This document shows positions 17,299-26,958 of a stretch of 64,000 nt of DNA, one piece after another (position 1 is the first letter of the stretch; every line of letters begins with the position of its first letter). Origin of the DNA: Aalborgiella sp963841045 (GTDB lineage Bacteria > Pseudomonadota > Gammaproteobacteria > Burkholderiales > Burkholderiaceae_C). Position numbers and translations under genes: made by a program. The stretch is from positions 217,657-281,656 of the forward strand of contig CAWJBD010000002.1 in assembly GCA_963841045.1 (NCBI GenBank). Direction: 5' to 3'. Below the pieces are notes generated by a model. The model was not told the origin of the DNA. It did no database searches and worked only from the letters and a program-made list of their open reading frames with translations.

Positions 17299-18719
17299 TG
17301 ACCTTAAAAGAAATAATGCCTTGGGTCAAGGAAGGAATCATGTACGGCGATGGGGCAACTGTTATATCAGGTGTTAGTACTGATTCGCGCTCAATTGTTG
17401 TTGGTGATTTGTTTGTTGCGCTTAAGGGTGAGACATTTGATGGGAATCAGTTTATAAATTCAGTCAAAAAAGCTGGAGCTGCTGCGGCGATTTCTAACGA
17501 AAACTTAGACGTATTTAGTTTGCCTGGTATACAAGTAAACGATACTAAAAATGCTCTTGGACAAATTGCAAAAGCATGGAGGACAAAATTTGTTTTACCT
17601 TTAATTGCTGTAACAGGAAGCAACGGGAAAACTACTGTTACTCAAATGGTTGCGTCGATATTACGTGCATATAAAGGAGATGCGTCAATATCAACAAAGG
17701 GTAACTTCAATAACGACATCGGTGTACCAAAGACATTATTTCAGTTGACAAAGAACACTGAAATTGCTGTTATCGAAATGGGCATGAATCACCCTGGGGA
17801 AATTGAATATTTAGCCGCGATTGCACAGCCAACCATAGCATTAGTGAACAATGCACAACGAGAACATATGGAGTTCATGGGCAGTGTTCTTGCTGTAGCT
17901 CAAGAAAATGGCAAGGTACTGAGATCTTTGCCTAAAGATGGAGTTGCAGTATTTCCATCAGATGATGTGTACAGTGGATTATGGCTAGAAATGGCACAAG
18001 ATCGCAAAGTCGTCATGTTTTCTATCGAAGCAGAAGCGGCAGCTTGCAATAGTGGAACAGAACATATTCATTGCAATACATACGAATGGACTTTAAATAA
18101 ATGGACAGTGTCTGTGGAGTCGCCTTTAGGTATGATTTCATATCAGCTACACGTGGCAGGTCTTCATAATGTGAAGAATTCATTGGCCGCCATAGCATGT
18201 GCATATGCTGCAGGCGTGCCCAAAAAGTTCATAGAGCAGGGTTTACAAGATTTTAGACCGGTAGCTGGTCGTTCACATTCGATGCATTTTGTAATGCATA
18301 ACAAAAATATCTCACTTGTAGACGACACATACAACGCAAACCCAGATTCTATGAAAGAAGCAGTGAATGTTATTGCAACAATGCCGGGTTATCGATTGTT
18401 GGTTTTAGGAGATATGGGTGAAGTTGGCAATGAGGGCGAACAATTTCACAAAGAATTGGGCGAATATATCAAAAGCAAACCAATCGATCGTTTGTTTACT
18501 CTTGGTGATTTGTCAATCCACGTTTCTAACAACTCTGATAAAGCAAAACATTTCCAAACAGTTGACTCATTGAAAGTTGCCGTTTTGGAGCAACTTGCAA
18601 ATGTTCATGAATCAATCAGCATTCTTGTCAAAGGCTCTCGATTCATGAAAATGGAGCGAATTATTGAATGCATTTTAAATAGTGATGCCTTAAAGAAGGA
18701 GCCAACGCATGCTTCTTAG
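17295..18719 (+). CDS. murF: UDP-MurNAc-tripeptide:D-Ala-D-Ala ligase MurF
   Basis: Adds D-Ala-D-Ala to complete the pentapeptide precursor. The ATP loop is VTGSNGKTTVTQM. It also has STKGNFNNDIGVP, AVIEMGMNHPGEIEYL and VDDTYNANPDSM, all typical of MurF. ATG 17295 is chosen because it overlaps the corrected murE stop (ATGA). A start at 17283 would add four residues. About 474 residues. It overlaps mraY by 11 bases. Confidence 0.94.
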   Translation: MMTLKEIMPWVKEGIMYGDGATVISGVSTDSRSIVVGDLFVALKGETFDGNQFINSVKKAGAAAAISNENLDVFSLPGIQVNDTKNALGQIAKAWRTKFVLPLIAVTGSNGKTTVTQMVASILRAYKGDASISTKGNFNNDIGVPKTLFQLTKNTEIAVIEMGMNHPGEIEYLAAIAQPTIALVNNAQREHMEFMGSVLAVAQENGKVLRSLPKDGVAVFPSDDVYSGLWLEMAQDRKVVMFSIEAEAAACNSGTEHIHCNTYEWTLNKWTVSVESPLGMISYQLHVAGLHNVKNSLAAIACAYAAGVPKKFIEQGLQDFRPVAGRSHSMHFVMHNKNISLVDDTYNANPDSMKEAVNVIATMPGYRLLVLGDMGEVGNEGEQFHKELGEYIKSKPIDRLFTLGDLSIHVSNNSDKAKHFQTVDSLKVAVLEQLANVHESISILVKGSRFMKMERIIECILNSDALKKEPTHAS

Positions 18720-19887
18720 TCTGGCTCAATGGTTGCAATCTCTGTCACCTGAGTATGGATTTTTTCGGGTATTCCAGTACATCACATTTCGCGCTGTGAT
18801 GGCTGCCGTAACCGCATTATTAATTGGCTTATTTGTTGGGCCATTTGTCATCGAGCGTTTGCGCGCTTTGAAAATTGGCCAACAAGTTAGAAGTTACGGA
18901 ATGGATACTCATTTGGTTAAGAGCGGAACGCCAACGATGGGTGGTGTCTTGATACTGATGGCAATCGCTTCTTCAACACTCTTATGGTCAGATCTAAGCA
19001 ATCGGTTTGTCTGGATTGTTTTAATTGTGACATTAGGGTTTGGTGCAATTGGTTGGGTGGATGATTGGCGCAAAGTTGTACACAAGGATCCAGAAGGAAT
19101 GCGATCGCGGGAAAAGTTTTTTTGGCAATCACTTATAGGGATTTTGGCAGCTTTGTATTTGGTTTTCAGCATTTCAGAAAGTTCAAATATCCGTGTGTTG
19201 GAACTTTTCTTCAAATGGATTCAATCAGGATTTGATTTGAATTTGCCACCCAAAGCCGATTTGCAAGTTCCCTTTGCAAAGGCAGTGAGTTATCCGCTGG
19301 GTGTTTTTGGTTTTGTGTTGCTTACCTATTTAGTGATTGTGGGAACTAGCAATGCAGTCAATTTGACAGATGGTTTGGATGGTTTGGCAATCATGCCCGT
19401 CGTCATGGTTGGTTCGTCATTGGGAATTTTTGCTTATGTGACAGGTAGTTCCGTTTATGCAAAGTATCTGTTTTTTCCACATATTCCAGGGTCGGGTGAA
19501 TTGTTGATATTTTGTGCCGCTATGGCTGGAGCAGGGTTGGCATTTTTATGGTTTAACACATATCCTGCGCAAATATTTATGGGAGATGTCGGAGCATTGG
19601 CCTTGGGGGCAGCTTTAGGAACGATTGCAGTCATTGTTCGTCAGGAGATTGTTTTATTCATCATGGGCGGAATATTTGTTGCCGAAACTTTCTCAGTCAT
19701 GCTTCAAGTCAGCTATTTCAAATTCACGAAGAAAAAATTCGGCACTGGAAAAAGGTTACTCAAAATGGCACCACTGCATCACCATTTTGAAAAAAGTGGC
19801 TGGAGAGAAACTCAAGTTGTTGTTCGGTTTTGGATTATCACAATGTTGTTGTGCTTGATTGGCATATCAACTTTGAAGCTGAGATAG
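18709..19887 (+). CDS. mraY: Phospho-MurNAc-pentapeptide transferase MraY
   Basis: Integral membrane enzyme that makes lipid I from UDP-MurNAc-pentapeptide and undecaprenyl phosphate. It has 392 residues and about ten hydrophobic segments. Signatures are the aspartate pair in GWVDDWRKVVHKD, the NAVNLTDGLDGLA loop, IFMGDVGALALGA and the histidine motif APLHHHFEKSGW. It overlaps the end of murF. Confidence 0.95.
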   Translation: MLLSLAQWLQSLSPEYGFFRVFQYITFRAVMAAVTALLIGLFVGPFVIERLRALKIGQQVRSYGMDTHLVKSGTPTMGGVLILMAIASSTLLWSDLSNRFVWIVLIVTLGFGAIGWVDDWRKVVHKDPEGMRSREKFFWQSLIGILAALYLVFSISESSNIRVLELFFKWIQSGFDLNLPPKADLQVPFAKAVSYPLGVFGFVLLTYLVIVGTSNAVNLTDGLDGLAIMPVVMVGSSLGIFAYVTGSSVYAKYLFFPHIPGSGELLIFCAAMAGAGLAFLWFNTYPAQIFMGDVGALALGAALGTIAVIVRQEIVLFIMGGIFVAETFSVMLQVSYFKFTKKKFGTGKRLLKMAPLHHHFEKSGWRETQVVVRFWIITMLLCLIGISTLKLR

Positions 19888-19895
19888 CTATCAAG

Positions 19896-21404
19896 ATGAA
19901 GAATCTACAAGGGAAAAATGTTCTTATTCTTGGCTTAGGTGTATCTGGCTTAGCCATGGCACGATGGTGTGTGCGTCTCGGTGCCAATGTCTCAGTTATT
20001 GATTCGCGCGCGAATCCACCTAATATCGAAGTAGTAAAAAATGAGCTGTCAACGGTTCGTGTTTTAAATGGAGATTTTTCACCGGAGTTGCTAACTGAAG
20101 GAAACATCCAATTATTGTTAGTTAGCCCCGGGATTAAACCTATAGATTTTGATGAGATATTTAAAGTAGCGCGCTCCACTGACGTGACTGTTAGTGGTGA
20201 GTTGTGTCTATTTTCACAAGCATTGGCATCACTGAAAGAATCGAATTCGTACTCACCACAAGTTCTTGCAATAACTGGCACGAATGGAAAAACGACGGTC
20301 ACTTCGCTAACAGGCAAGTTGATTGAACGTGCTGGAAAATCTGTTGTGGTTGCAGGAAATATTGGTCCCAGCATGCTTGATGAATTGAGAATGTGTTTAG
20401 ATCGCGAGAAATTGCCTGATGTATGGGTCCTTGAATTGAGCAGTTTTCAATTAAGTGATGTTGATTGCTTTGAACCAACTGCTGGCGTAATTCTGAATAT
20501 TACGCCAGATCATTTAGATTGGCATGAAGATATTGAAGCCTACGCTCGAGCGAAAATGAATGTGTTCGGTAAAACTACAAAAATTTTATTGAATCGAAAT
20601 GATGAGCATGTGATGCGTCTTGCGCATTCAAAAGAATGGTTCAAGAAAAATTCAAACCCATATTTGACATTTGGTACCAATGCGCCATCACGCATTGGCG
20701 ATTACGGATTAGAGTCTGTTGACAATGTCACTTGGTTGGTGAAATGCATGGCAGTAAATGATATGGATTTCAAAAACAAAAAAAATGCCATAGAGGCAGA
20801 GGTGTTTTTACAGCGATTGGTGCCAACAGATGCTTTGCAAATTCGGGGTGAGCACAATGCTGCCAATGGTTTGGCGGCGTTAGCTCTGGCTGAGACGGCA
20901 GGCTGTGCTCTAGCGCCAATGTTATTCGCTATACGTGAATACAGAGGCGAGCCGCATCGTGTTGAGTCGATCGGTCATGTAAACGGAGTTGAATATATTG
21001 ACGATAGTAAAGGTACCAATGTAGGCGCAACAGTTGCTGCATTGAAAGGACTTGGTAAAGGTAAAAATATTATTCTTATTCTTGGTGGTGATGCCAAGGG
21101 GCAAAGTTTCACGGCTCTTTTGGATCCGGTCATTAAACATGTGCGTGTATTGATAGTGTTTGGAAAAGATAAACTTCTCATTCAAGAATTTTTATCACCT
21201 ACTGGAATACCGATTATTCTTGCTTCCGATATGGCTAGCGTTGTTACTGCGGCTGACGATCATGCACAGGAAGGCAATCTCGTTCTCTTGTCACCAGCGT
21301 GCGCGAGTTTGGACATGTATAAAAATTATGAACATCGTTCTCAAGTTTTCATTGAACAAGTAAAACGCCTTGCTGAGCATACTTCCAAGAAGGAGGTTTT
21401 ATGA
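19896..21404 (+). CDS. murD: UDP-MurNAc-L-Ala:D-Glu ligase MurD
   Basis: Adds D-glutamate to the nucleotide precursor. ATG 19896 (MKNLQGKNVLILGLGVSG) lies 8 bases after the mraY stop. A longer open frame upstream overlaps mraY and lacks homologous content. The Rossmann-like N-terminus, ATP loop ITGTNGKTTVTSL, VLELSSFQLSD and DHLDWH are all present, as is the C-terminal YIDDSKGTNVGAT. At 502 residues it is in the longer range seen in betaproteobacteria. It overlaps ftsW by 4 bases. Confidence 0.94.
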   Translation: MKNLQGKNVLILGLGVSGLAMARWCVRLGANVSVIDSRANPPNIEVVKNELSTVRVLNGDFSPELLTEGNIQLLLVSPGIKPIDFDEIFKVARSTDVTVSGELCLFSQALASLKESNSYSPQVLAITGTNGKTTVTSLTGKLIERAGKSVVVAGNIGPSMLDELRMCLDREKLPDVWVLELSSFQLSDVDCFEPTAGVILNITPDHLDWHEDIEAYARAKMNVFGKTTKILLNRNDEHVMRLAHSKEWFKKNSNPYLTFGTNAPSRIGDYGLESVDNVTWLVKCMAVNDMDFKNKKNAIEAEVFLQRLVPTDALQIRGEHNAANGLAALALAETAGCALAPMLFAIREYRGEPHRVESIGHVNGVEYIDDSKGTNVGATVAALKGLGKGKNIILILGGDAKGQSFTALLDPVIKHVRVLIVFGKDKLLIQEFLSPTGIPIILASDMASVVTAADDHAQEGNLVLLSPACASLDMYKNYEHRSQVFIEQVKRLAEHTSKKEVL

Positions 21405-22653
21405 CTGCAATCGGCAGCACTTTCGCAAGCATTACGAAATCAGGCACGCACGGCTGGGAATCATTTCAAGATTGGATGTCAGGGAGAGAGTCTAGAAGAA
21501 TGCATGGGGTTCATACCTTCACCAAGGTTGATGCGTCACTTATTTGGACAACAGTAGGATTATTAGCATGGGGTTTGGTTATGGTTTATTCAGCATCAAT
21601 CGCTATGCCAGATAACCCAAAATTTGGCAAGTTAACAGGAGCATATTTTGCAAATCGACATGCAATGTATATCGTCATTGCTGGTTTTATTGCATATATT
21701 GCATTTCAAATACCAATAGTCGTTTGGGAAAGAATTGCTCCTTGGCTTTTCATACTTTCTCTCATTTTGTTAATTGCTGTTTTGATTCCGCCAATAGGTC
21801 GAGTTGTCAATGGTGCGAGGCGATGGATACCTTTGGGCTTTATCAGTTTTCAGCCTTCTGAGCTGGTTAAATTTTCTATGCTTTTGTATGTATCTGATTA
21901 CATGGTTCGGAAAATGGAAATAAAAGAGAGGTTTTTTGTCGCGGTTCTTCCAATAGCTGTTGCAGTATTAGTGGTGGGTTTGTTATTGTTAGCTCAGCCA
22001 GACATGGGCGCATTTATGGTGATTGCAGTCATTGCCATGGGTATTTTGTTTTTAGGCGGGGTTAATGCGCGAATGTTCTTCCTAATGGCTGCAATCATGG
22101 TATCCGTTTTTGCTTCGATTATATATTTCAGTACTTTCCGAAGAGAGCGCATTTTTGCGTACCTAGATCCATGGAATCCTGACCATGCATTAGGAAAAGG
22201 TTATCAGCTTACGCATTCATTAATTGCGTTTGGTCGTGGGGAGGTGGTTGGGGTTGGTCTGGGTGGCAGTGTTGAAAAACTTCACTGGCTACCAGAGGCT
22301 CACACTGATTTCTTGCTTGCAGTTATTGGCGAAGAATTTGGCCTCGTTGGCGTAGTTTTGTTAATCGGCATATTTGTATGGCTCACACGCAGAATTATGC
22401 ATATAGGAAGACAAGCCATTACATTGGATCGAATATTTGCAGGACTGCTGGCGCAAGGTGTTGCAGTTTGGCTTGGTTTTCAAGCATTCATCAATATAGG
22501 CGTGAATTTAGGGTGCGCTTCCAACTAAAGGTCTGACCTTGCCATTCATGAGCTATGGTGGCTCAGCTATCCTTTTTAATACCATGGTTATGGCCATAGT
22601 ATTGCGTATTGATTTTGAAAATAAATTACTTATGCAGGGAGGGCCGACAATGA
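21401..22653 (+). CDS. ftsW: Septal peptidoglycan polymerase FtsW (one or two frameshifts)
   Basis: SEDS-family glycosyltransferase that polymerises lipid II at the septum with FtsI. About ten membrane segments; typical blocks are RRWIPLGFISFQPSELVK, AQPDMGAF, and HTDFLLAVIGEEFG. The frame stops at 22528 after INIGVNLG. Removing one G from GGG 22511-22513 restores ALPTKGLTLPFMSYGGSA and the tail DFENKLLMQGG. Without a second change this tail runs in frame into murG. Removing one more G from 22641-22643 gives ...MQGGRQ and a TGA at 22651-22653 overlapping the murG ATG, the usual arrangement, and I favour that. Confidence 0.88.
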
Positions 22654-23729
22654 CCATTCTTGCAAAATCAGGCAGAACTGCAATGATTGCTGCGGGAGGA
22701 ACAGGAGGGCATATTTTCCCTGGATTAGCAGTGGCGCAAGCTCTAAAAATGAGAGATTGGAACGTTATTTGGCTTGGCACCATCAAGGGTATGGAATCCA
22801 CAATAGTTCCACAAAATAATATCGAGTTTCATGGAATCGAATTTACTGGATTGCGTGGCAAAGGAATTCATACATGGATTAAGTTACCGTGGAGATTATT
22901 GATTGCATTTTGGCAAACATTCAGAGAAATTAGAAAATCTAAACCCGACGTCTTAGTAGGCTTTGGGGGTTATGTAACTTTTCCAGCTGGTGTTGTAGCA
23001 TTCCTGTTGTGCAAAGCATTTTTCATCCACGAACAAAATTCTGTGGCTGGTCTTAGTAATAAAGTCTTGTCGCTATTGGCAACCAAATCATTCACGGCAT
23101 TTCCACAAGTAATGCAAGATGCCGTGTGGATTGGTAATCCGTTGCGTAAAGAGTTCTTGGCAATTGAGAACCCAGAAGTGCGATATTCGGAGCGTCTAGG
23201 ACCTTTAAACATTTTGATAATTGGTGGTAGTCTAGGTGCTAGTTTTTTAAACGAATTAATTCCTAAATCAGTGGCGTTAATGCCATTAGGCAAGCTGCCC
23301 AATATAGTTCATCAAAGTGGTGCAGCTCAAGTTGAGCTAGTACGGAAAGCCTATCAAGATAACAAGATAAATGCTTCGGTTACGTCTTTCATACAAGATG
23401 TCGCTGTTGAATATGCGAAGGCTGATTTGGTAATTTGCCGAGCTGGTGCGAGCACTGTTACAGAAATAGCTGCGGTTGGAGTTGCTGCCTTATTTGTACC
23501 ATTACCTATGGCAGTAGATGATCATCAAACTAAAAATGCTCAATATTTAGTTGATCTTGGGGCTGCTTGGTTGGAGCCACAAAAATCATTAACACAGGAG
23601 AAGCTTGCACAAATCCTGCTTTCAGCAGATCGTAATAAGTTACTAAAAATGGCCGTTCAATCAAAAAAGCTACACAAATCTGAGGCAGTTGGTGTCATTT
23701 GTGATGCGTGTGAGGAATCTATAGCATGA
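22650..23729 (+). CDS. murG: UDP-GlcNAc:lipid I N-acetylglucosaminyltransferase MurG
   Basis: Makes lipid II on the inner face of the membrane. It is a GT-B fold protein of 359 residues. The N-terminal glycine loop is AAGGTGGHIFPGLAVAQ, followed by GFGGYVTFPAG and HEQNSVAGLSNK. The C-terminal donor site has GGSLGASFLNE and ICRAGASTVTEIAAVG. ATG 22650 is selected from the normal MurG N-terminus. The frame is open further upstream into ftsW sequence because of a probable indel. It overlaps murC by 4 bases. Confidence 0.93.
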   Translation: MTILAKSGRTAMIAAGGTGGHIFPGLAVAQALKMRDWNVIWLGTIKGMESTIVPQNNIEFHGIEFTGLRGKGIHTWIKLPWRLLIAFWQTFREIRKSKPDVLVGFGGYVTFPAGVVAFLLCKAFFIHEQNSVAGLSNKVLSLLATKSFTAFPQVMQDAVWIGNPLRKEFLAIENPEVRYSERLGPLNILIIGGSLGASFLNELIPKSVALMPLGKLPNIVHQSGAAQVELVRKAYQDNKINASVTSFIQDVAVEYAKADLVICRAGASTVTEIAAVGVAALFVPLPMAVDDHQTKNAQYLVDLGAAWLEPQKSLTQEKLAQILLSADRNKLLKMAVQSKKLHKSEAVGVICDACEESIA

Positions 23730-25168
23730 AACACGTAATTCGCCATATTCATTTTATTGGAATCGGTGGTGCTGGTATGTCTGGAATTGCTGAGGTACTG
23801 CATAACTCAGGCTACATCGTTAGTGGGTCCGATATCAGCTCTAGTGTTACTTTGCAAAGGTTAGCCGACTTGCAAATTAAGACTTATGTTGGTCATGATT
23901 CAAAGAATTTGTTGAATGCAGATGTTGTAGTGACATCTACAGCTGTGACAGAAAATAATCCAGAAGTCATGGCGGCGAGAGAGAGGCATATTCCTGTAGT
24001 TCCTAGAGCTGTGATGCTTGCTGAACTCATGCGTATGAAGAAAGGTATTGCGATTTCCGGAACACATGGAAAAACAACAACGACAAGCTTGGTAGCAAGC
24101 ATATTGGCTGAGGCAGGATTGGATCCAACTTTCGTTATTGGCGGTCGTCTAAACAGTGCAGATGCAAATGCAAGATTGGGATCTGGAGAATACATAGTCG
24201 TTGAGGCAGATGAATCTGACGCATCGTTCCTTAAACTACTGCCTACTATGTCCGTCGTTACCAATATCGATGCTGACCATATGGAAACCTATGGTCAGAA
24301 CTTTGACAATTTGAAAAACGCTTTCGTTGATTTTCTACATAAGATGCCCTTCTATGGCGCAGCCATTCTTTGTATAGACAATGAAGCCGTTAGAGAAATC
24401 GCTCCCAAAATTGAAAGACCTGTCGTCAGTTATGGATTTTCAGCTGATGCAGATATCAGTGCAAAAGACGTCGTAGCATCTAATGGGAAAATGCATTTCA
24501 CTGTAATTTGTCAAGATAAGAATGAAGGCGATGAATTTGATATTGAATTAAATTTGCCAGGAAATCACAATGTATTAAATGCTTTAGCTGCAATTGGTGT
24601 GGCTTTAGAGCTGAATATCAAGATTGAAGCAATTCAACATGCTCTGTCACAATTTAAAGGTGTAGATCGTCGATTCCAAAATTATGGATCTCATGAGACA
24701 TCAGACGGAAGAAAACTCACAATCATTGATGATTATGGTCATCACCCGGTAGAAATGAGTGCCACTATTTCGGCTGCTAGAGGGGCATTTCCAAATCGCA
24801 GATTGGTCTTGGCATTTCAACCTCATCGGTACAGTCGTACACGAGATTGCTTCGAAGACTTCATTAAAGTTATTTCTTCTGTTGATTGTGTTCTGTTAGC
24901 AGAAGTATATGCTGCAGGAGAGTTAAAAATTCCAGGTGCTGACGGACGAGCACTAACAAGAGCAATTAGATTAGCAGGCAAAGTAGATCCATTTTTTGTA
25001 GATTCAATTCAAGAAATGCCAAATGCAATTTTGAATATTGTGCAAGATGGTGATGTGGTTCTTTGTATGGGAGCTGGCTCAATTGGTGGAGTACCTAAGC
25101 TGCTTGTCGCTTCTGTGAATAGCAGCATTCAAAAATCACAAGACGTATCGGACAAGACAAATGGATAA
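23726..25168 (+). CDS. murC: UDP-N-acetylmuramate:L-alanine ligase MurC
   Basis: First amino-acid ligase of the stem peptide. It has 480 residues. The N-terminal HFIGIGGAGMSGIAEVL nucleotide fold, ATP loop ISGTHGKTTTTSL, EADESDASFL, IDDYGHHPVEM and FQPHRYSRTRD blocks all match MurC. It overlaps murG by 4 bases and ddlB by 8. Confidence 0.95.
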   Translation: MKHVIRHIHFIGIGGAGMSGIAEVLHNSGYIVSGSDISSSVTLQRLADLQIKTYVGHDSKNLLNADVVVTSTAVTENNPEVMAARERHIPVVPRAVMLAELMRMKKGIAISGTHGKTTTTSLVASILAEAGLDPTFVIGGRLNSADANARLGSGEYIVVEADESDASFLKLLPTMSVVTNIDADHMETYGQNFDNLKNAFVDFLHKMPFYGAAILCIDNEAVREIAPKIERPVVSYGFSADADISAKDVVASNGKMHFTVICQDKNEGDEFDIELNLPGNHNVLNALAAIGVALELNIKIEAIQHALSQFKGVDRRFQNYGSHETSDGRKLTIIDDYGHHPVEMSATISAARGAFPNRRLVLAFQPHRYSRTRDCFEDFIKVISSVDCVLLAEVYAAGELKIPGADGRALTRAIRLAGKVDPFFVDSIQEMPNAILNIVQDGDVVLCMGAGSIGGVPKLLVASVNSSIQKSQDVSDKTNG

Positions 25169-26147
25169 AAGTTATTCAACTAGGTTTGGAAAAGTTGCTG
25201 TGTTAATGGGTGGACGTTCTGCTGAGCGAGCTGTTTCTTTGATGTCAGGAAAAGCTGTACTACAAGCACTTACTTCTCAAGGTGTAAATGCACATTCTTT
25301 TGACCCATCAGAAAAGCCTGTGTTCGATTTGAAAAGTGAGAATTTTGATGCATGTTTCATAGCGCTACATGGTCGCTTCGGCGAAGACGGAACTATTCAA
25401 GGCGCATTGGAATTGATGGGGATTCCATACACAGGATCGGGTGTACTCTCATCAAGCGTGGCAATGAATAAAGGCATTACCAAGAGTATTTGGCGTTCCA
25501 TGGGACTTTCGACACCACATTGGCAGGAGGTTAGCAGTGTGGAGGAAACTGAGAAAGCCTTTGTGGCAATGGGCAATGTAATGATTGTGAAACCAGCAAG
25601 AGAGGGCTCGACAATTGGGTTGACAAAAGTAACTCAATTGTCACAGTGCCGTTCTGCCTATGAAGTAGCTTCACATCAAGACAATTTGGTTTTGTGTGAA
25701 CAATATATCAGTGGCGACGAAGTTACTTGTTCAATACTTGAGACTCCTGCATCGCCCCATAAACCTAAAATTACAACTGCCCTACCAATTATCCGAATAA
25801 TAGCTCCAGACAGTAACTACGATTATCACAATAAATATTTTACAAATGACACTCAGTATTTGGTGCCATGCGGTTTACCAAACAATGAGGAAGAAGAAAT
25901 CAAAAAAATGGTTTTAGCTGCGTACTCTGCTATTGGTTGCAGAGGATGGGCGCGCGCAGATGTCATGATAGATCGTGTAACAAGAAAGCCATATTTATTG
26001 GAAATTAACACCGCACCAGGAATGACGAATCATTCATTGTTCCCAATGGCTGCGGCTGCAAGTGGCATCAATTTTGAAAATTTGTGCTTAAACATTCTGC
26101 AAACAGCACAGTTGGATTATCCAAATGAAAAGAAACTAGATTTCTAA
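25161..26147 (+). CDS. ddlB: D-alanine--D-alanine ligase
   Basis: ATP-grasp enzyme that supplies D-Ala-D-Ala to MurF. It has 328 residues. Blocks present: VLMGGRSAERAVSLMSG (N-terminus), ALHGRFGEDGTIQG, VKPAREGSTIGLTKV (ATP-grasp loop) and the metal-binding end EINTAPGMTNHSLFPMAA. The usual position between murC and ftsQ supports the ddlB name. Confidence 0.94.
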   Translation: MDKSYSTRFGKVAVLMGGRSAERAVSLMSGKAVLQALTSQGVNAHSFDPSEKPVFDLKSENFDACFIALHGRFGEDGTIQGALELMGIPYTGSGVLSSSVAMNKGITKSIWRSMGLSTPHWQEVSSVEETEKAFVAMGNVMIVKPAREGSTIGLTKVTQLSQCRSAYEVASHQDNLVLCEQYISGDEVTCSILETPASPHKPKITTALPIIRIIAPDSNYDYHNKYFTNDTQYLVPCGLPNNEEEEIKKMVLAAYSAIGCRGWARADVMIDRVTRKPYLLEINTAPGMTNHSLFPMAAAASGINFENLCLNILQTAQLDYPNEKKLDF

Positions 26148-26154
26148 AACGGCC

Positions 26155-26955
26155 ATGAAAGAGAACATTAAATTACCGTTGGACATCAAACTAATGAATG
26201 GTTTGAGTGCTGGAATGATTGCTTTGATCATTATCTTGACTTTGATTTATTTGGCTAAAAATCTCAAATCTGATATCGCCGATATGCGTGGGATTGTCAT
26301 TACGGGTGATACTAAATATCAGAATCCATCCAATATTCGAGATGCCATATTGCCAAATCTCTCTGGTGGCATTATTGATGTCAATCTTGTGGTGGTGAAA
26401 TCTGTATTTGAAAATTTACCGTGGGTAAGAAATGCTTCTGTAAAAAAAGTTTACCCCAATCGAATCAATGTGAATTTAACAGAGCACTCAGCCTTAGGAG
26501 TGTGGGGAGATTCCGATGATGGAAAAATGGTAAATACACATGGGGAAATATTTGAAGTTGGCTCAGATGATTTGGAGGAGATTACTAAATACCCTCAATT
26601 TATTGGGAGCGAATCTCAGTCAGTGCTAATTGTGAATATGTATCAAAAATTGAAAAATATTTTTTCTCCTATGAATACACAAATTTCCAAGATCCAATTA
26701 AGCCTGCGTGGTAACTGGAGCATTTTTTTAGATAACGGCACTCATTTGGAATTGGGTCGAGGGAATATAGAGCAAATATTTGAGAATTCAAAATTGGCAT
26801 TGCAAACATCAATCAGAGTTGCGGAGAAATACGGAAAACGTGTGCAAGATATTAAATACCTTGATCTTCGATACCAAGGTGGTTATGCAATTCAAATGTC
26901 TGGAGTTTCATTAATTGAATCCCCTAGTTCAAAAAGCACAATAAACGATAAATAA
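26155..26955 (+). CDS. ftsQ: Cell division protein FtsQ
   Basis: Bitopic divisome scaffold that recruits FtsB/FtsL. It has 266 residues: short cytoplasmic tail, membrane segment at about 20-40 (AGMIALIIILTLIYLA), and a POTRA domain starting IRGIVITGD-like (here MRGIVITGDTKY). The beta domain contains WVRNASVKKVYPNRINVNLTE-type sequence around residues 90-110. Between ddlB and ftsA, as in other proteobacteria. Confidence 0.92.
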   Translation: MKENIKLPLDIKLMNGLSAGMIALIIILTLIYLAKNLKSDIADMRGIVITGDTKYQNPSNIRDAILPNLSGGIIDVNLVVVKSVFENLPWVRNASVKKVYPNRINVNLTEHSALGVWGDSDDGKMVNTHGEIFEVGSDDLEEITKYPQFIGSESQSVLIVNMYQKLKNIFSPMNTQISKIQLSLRGNWSIFLDNGTHLELGRGNIEQIFENSKLALQTSIRVAEKYGKRVQDIKYLDLRYQGGYAIQMSGVSLIESPSSKSTINDK

Positions 26956-26958
26956 ATT

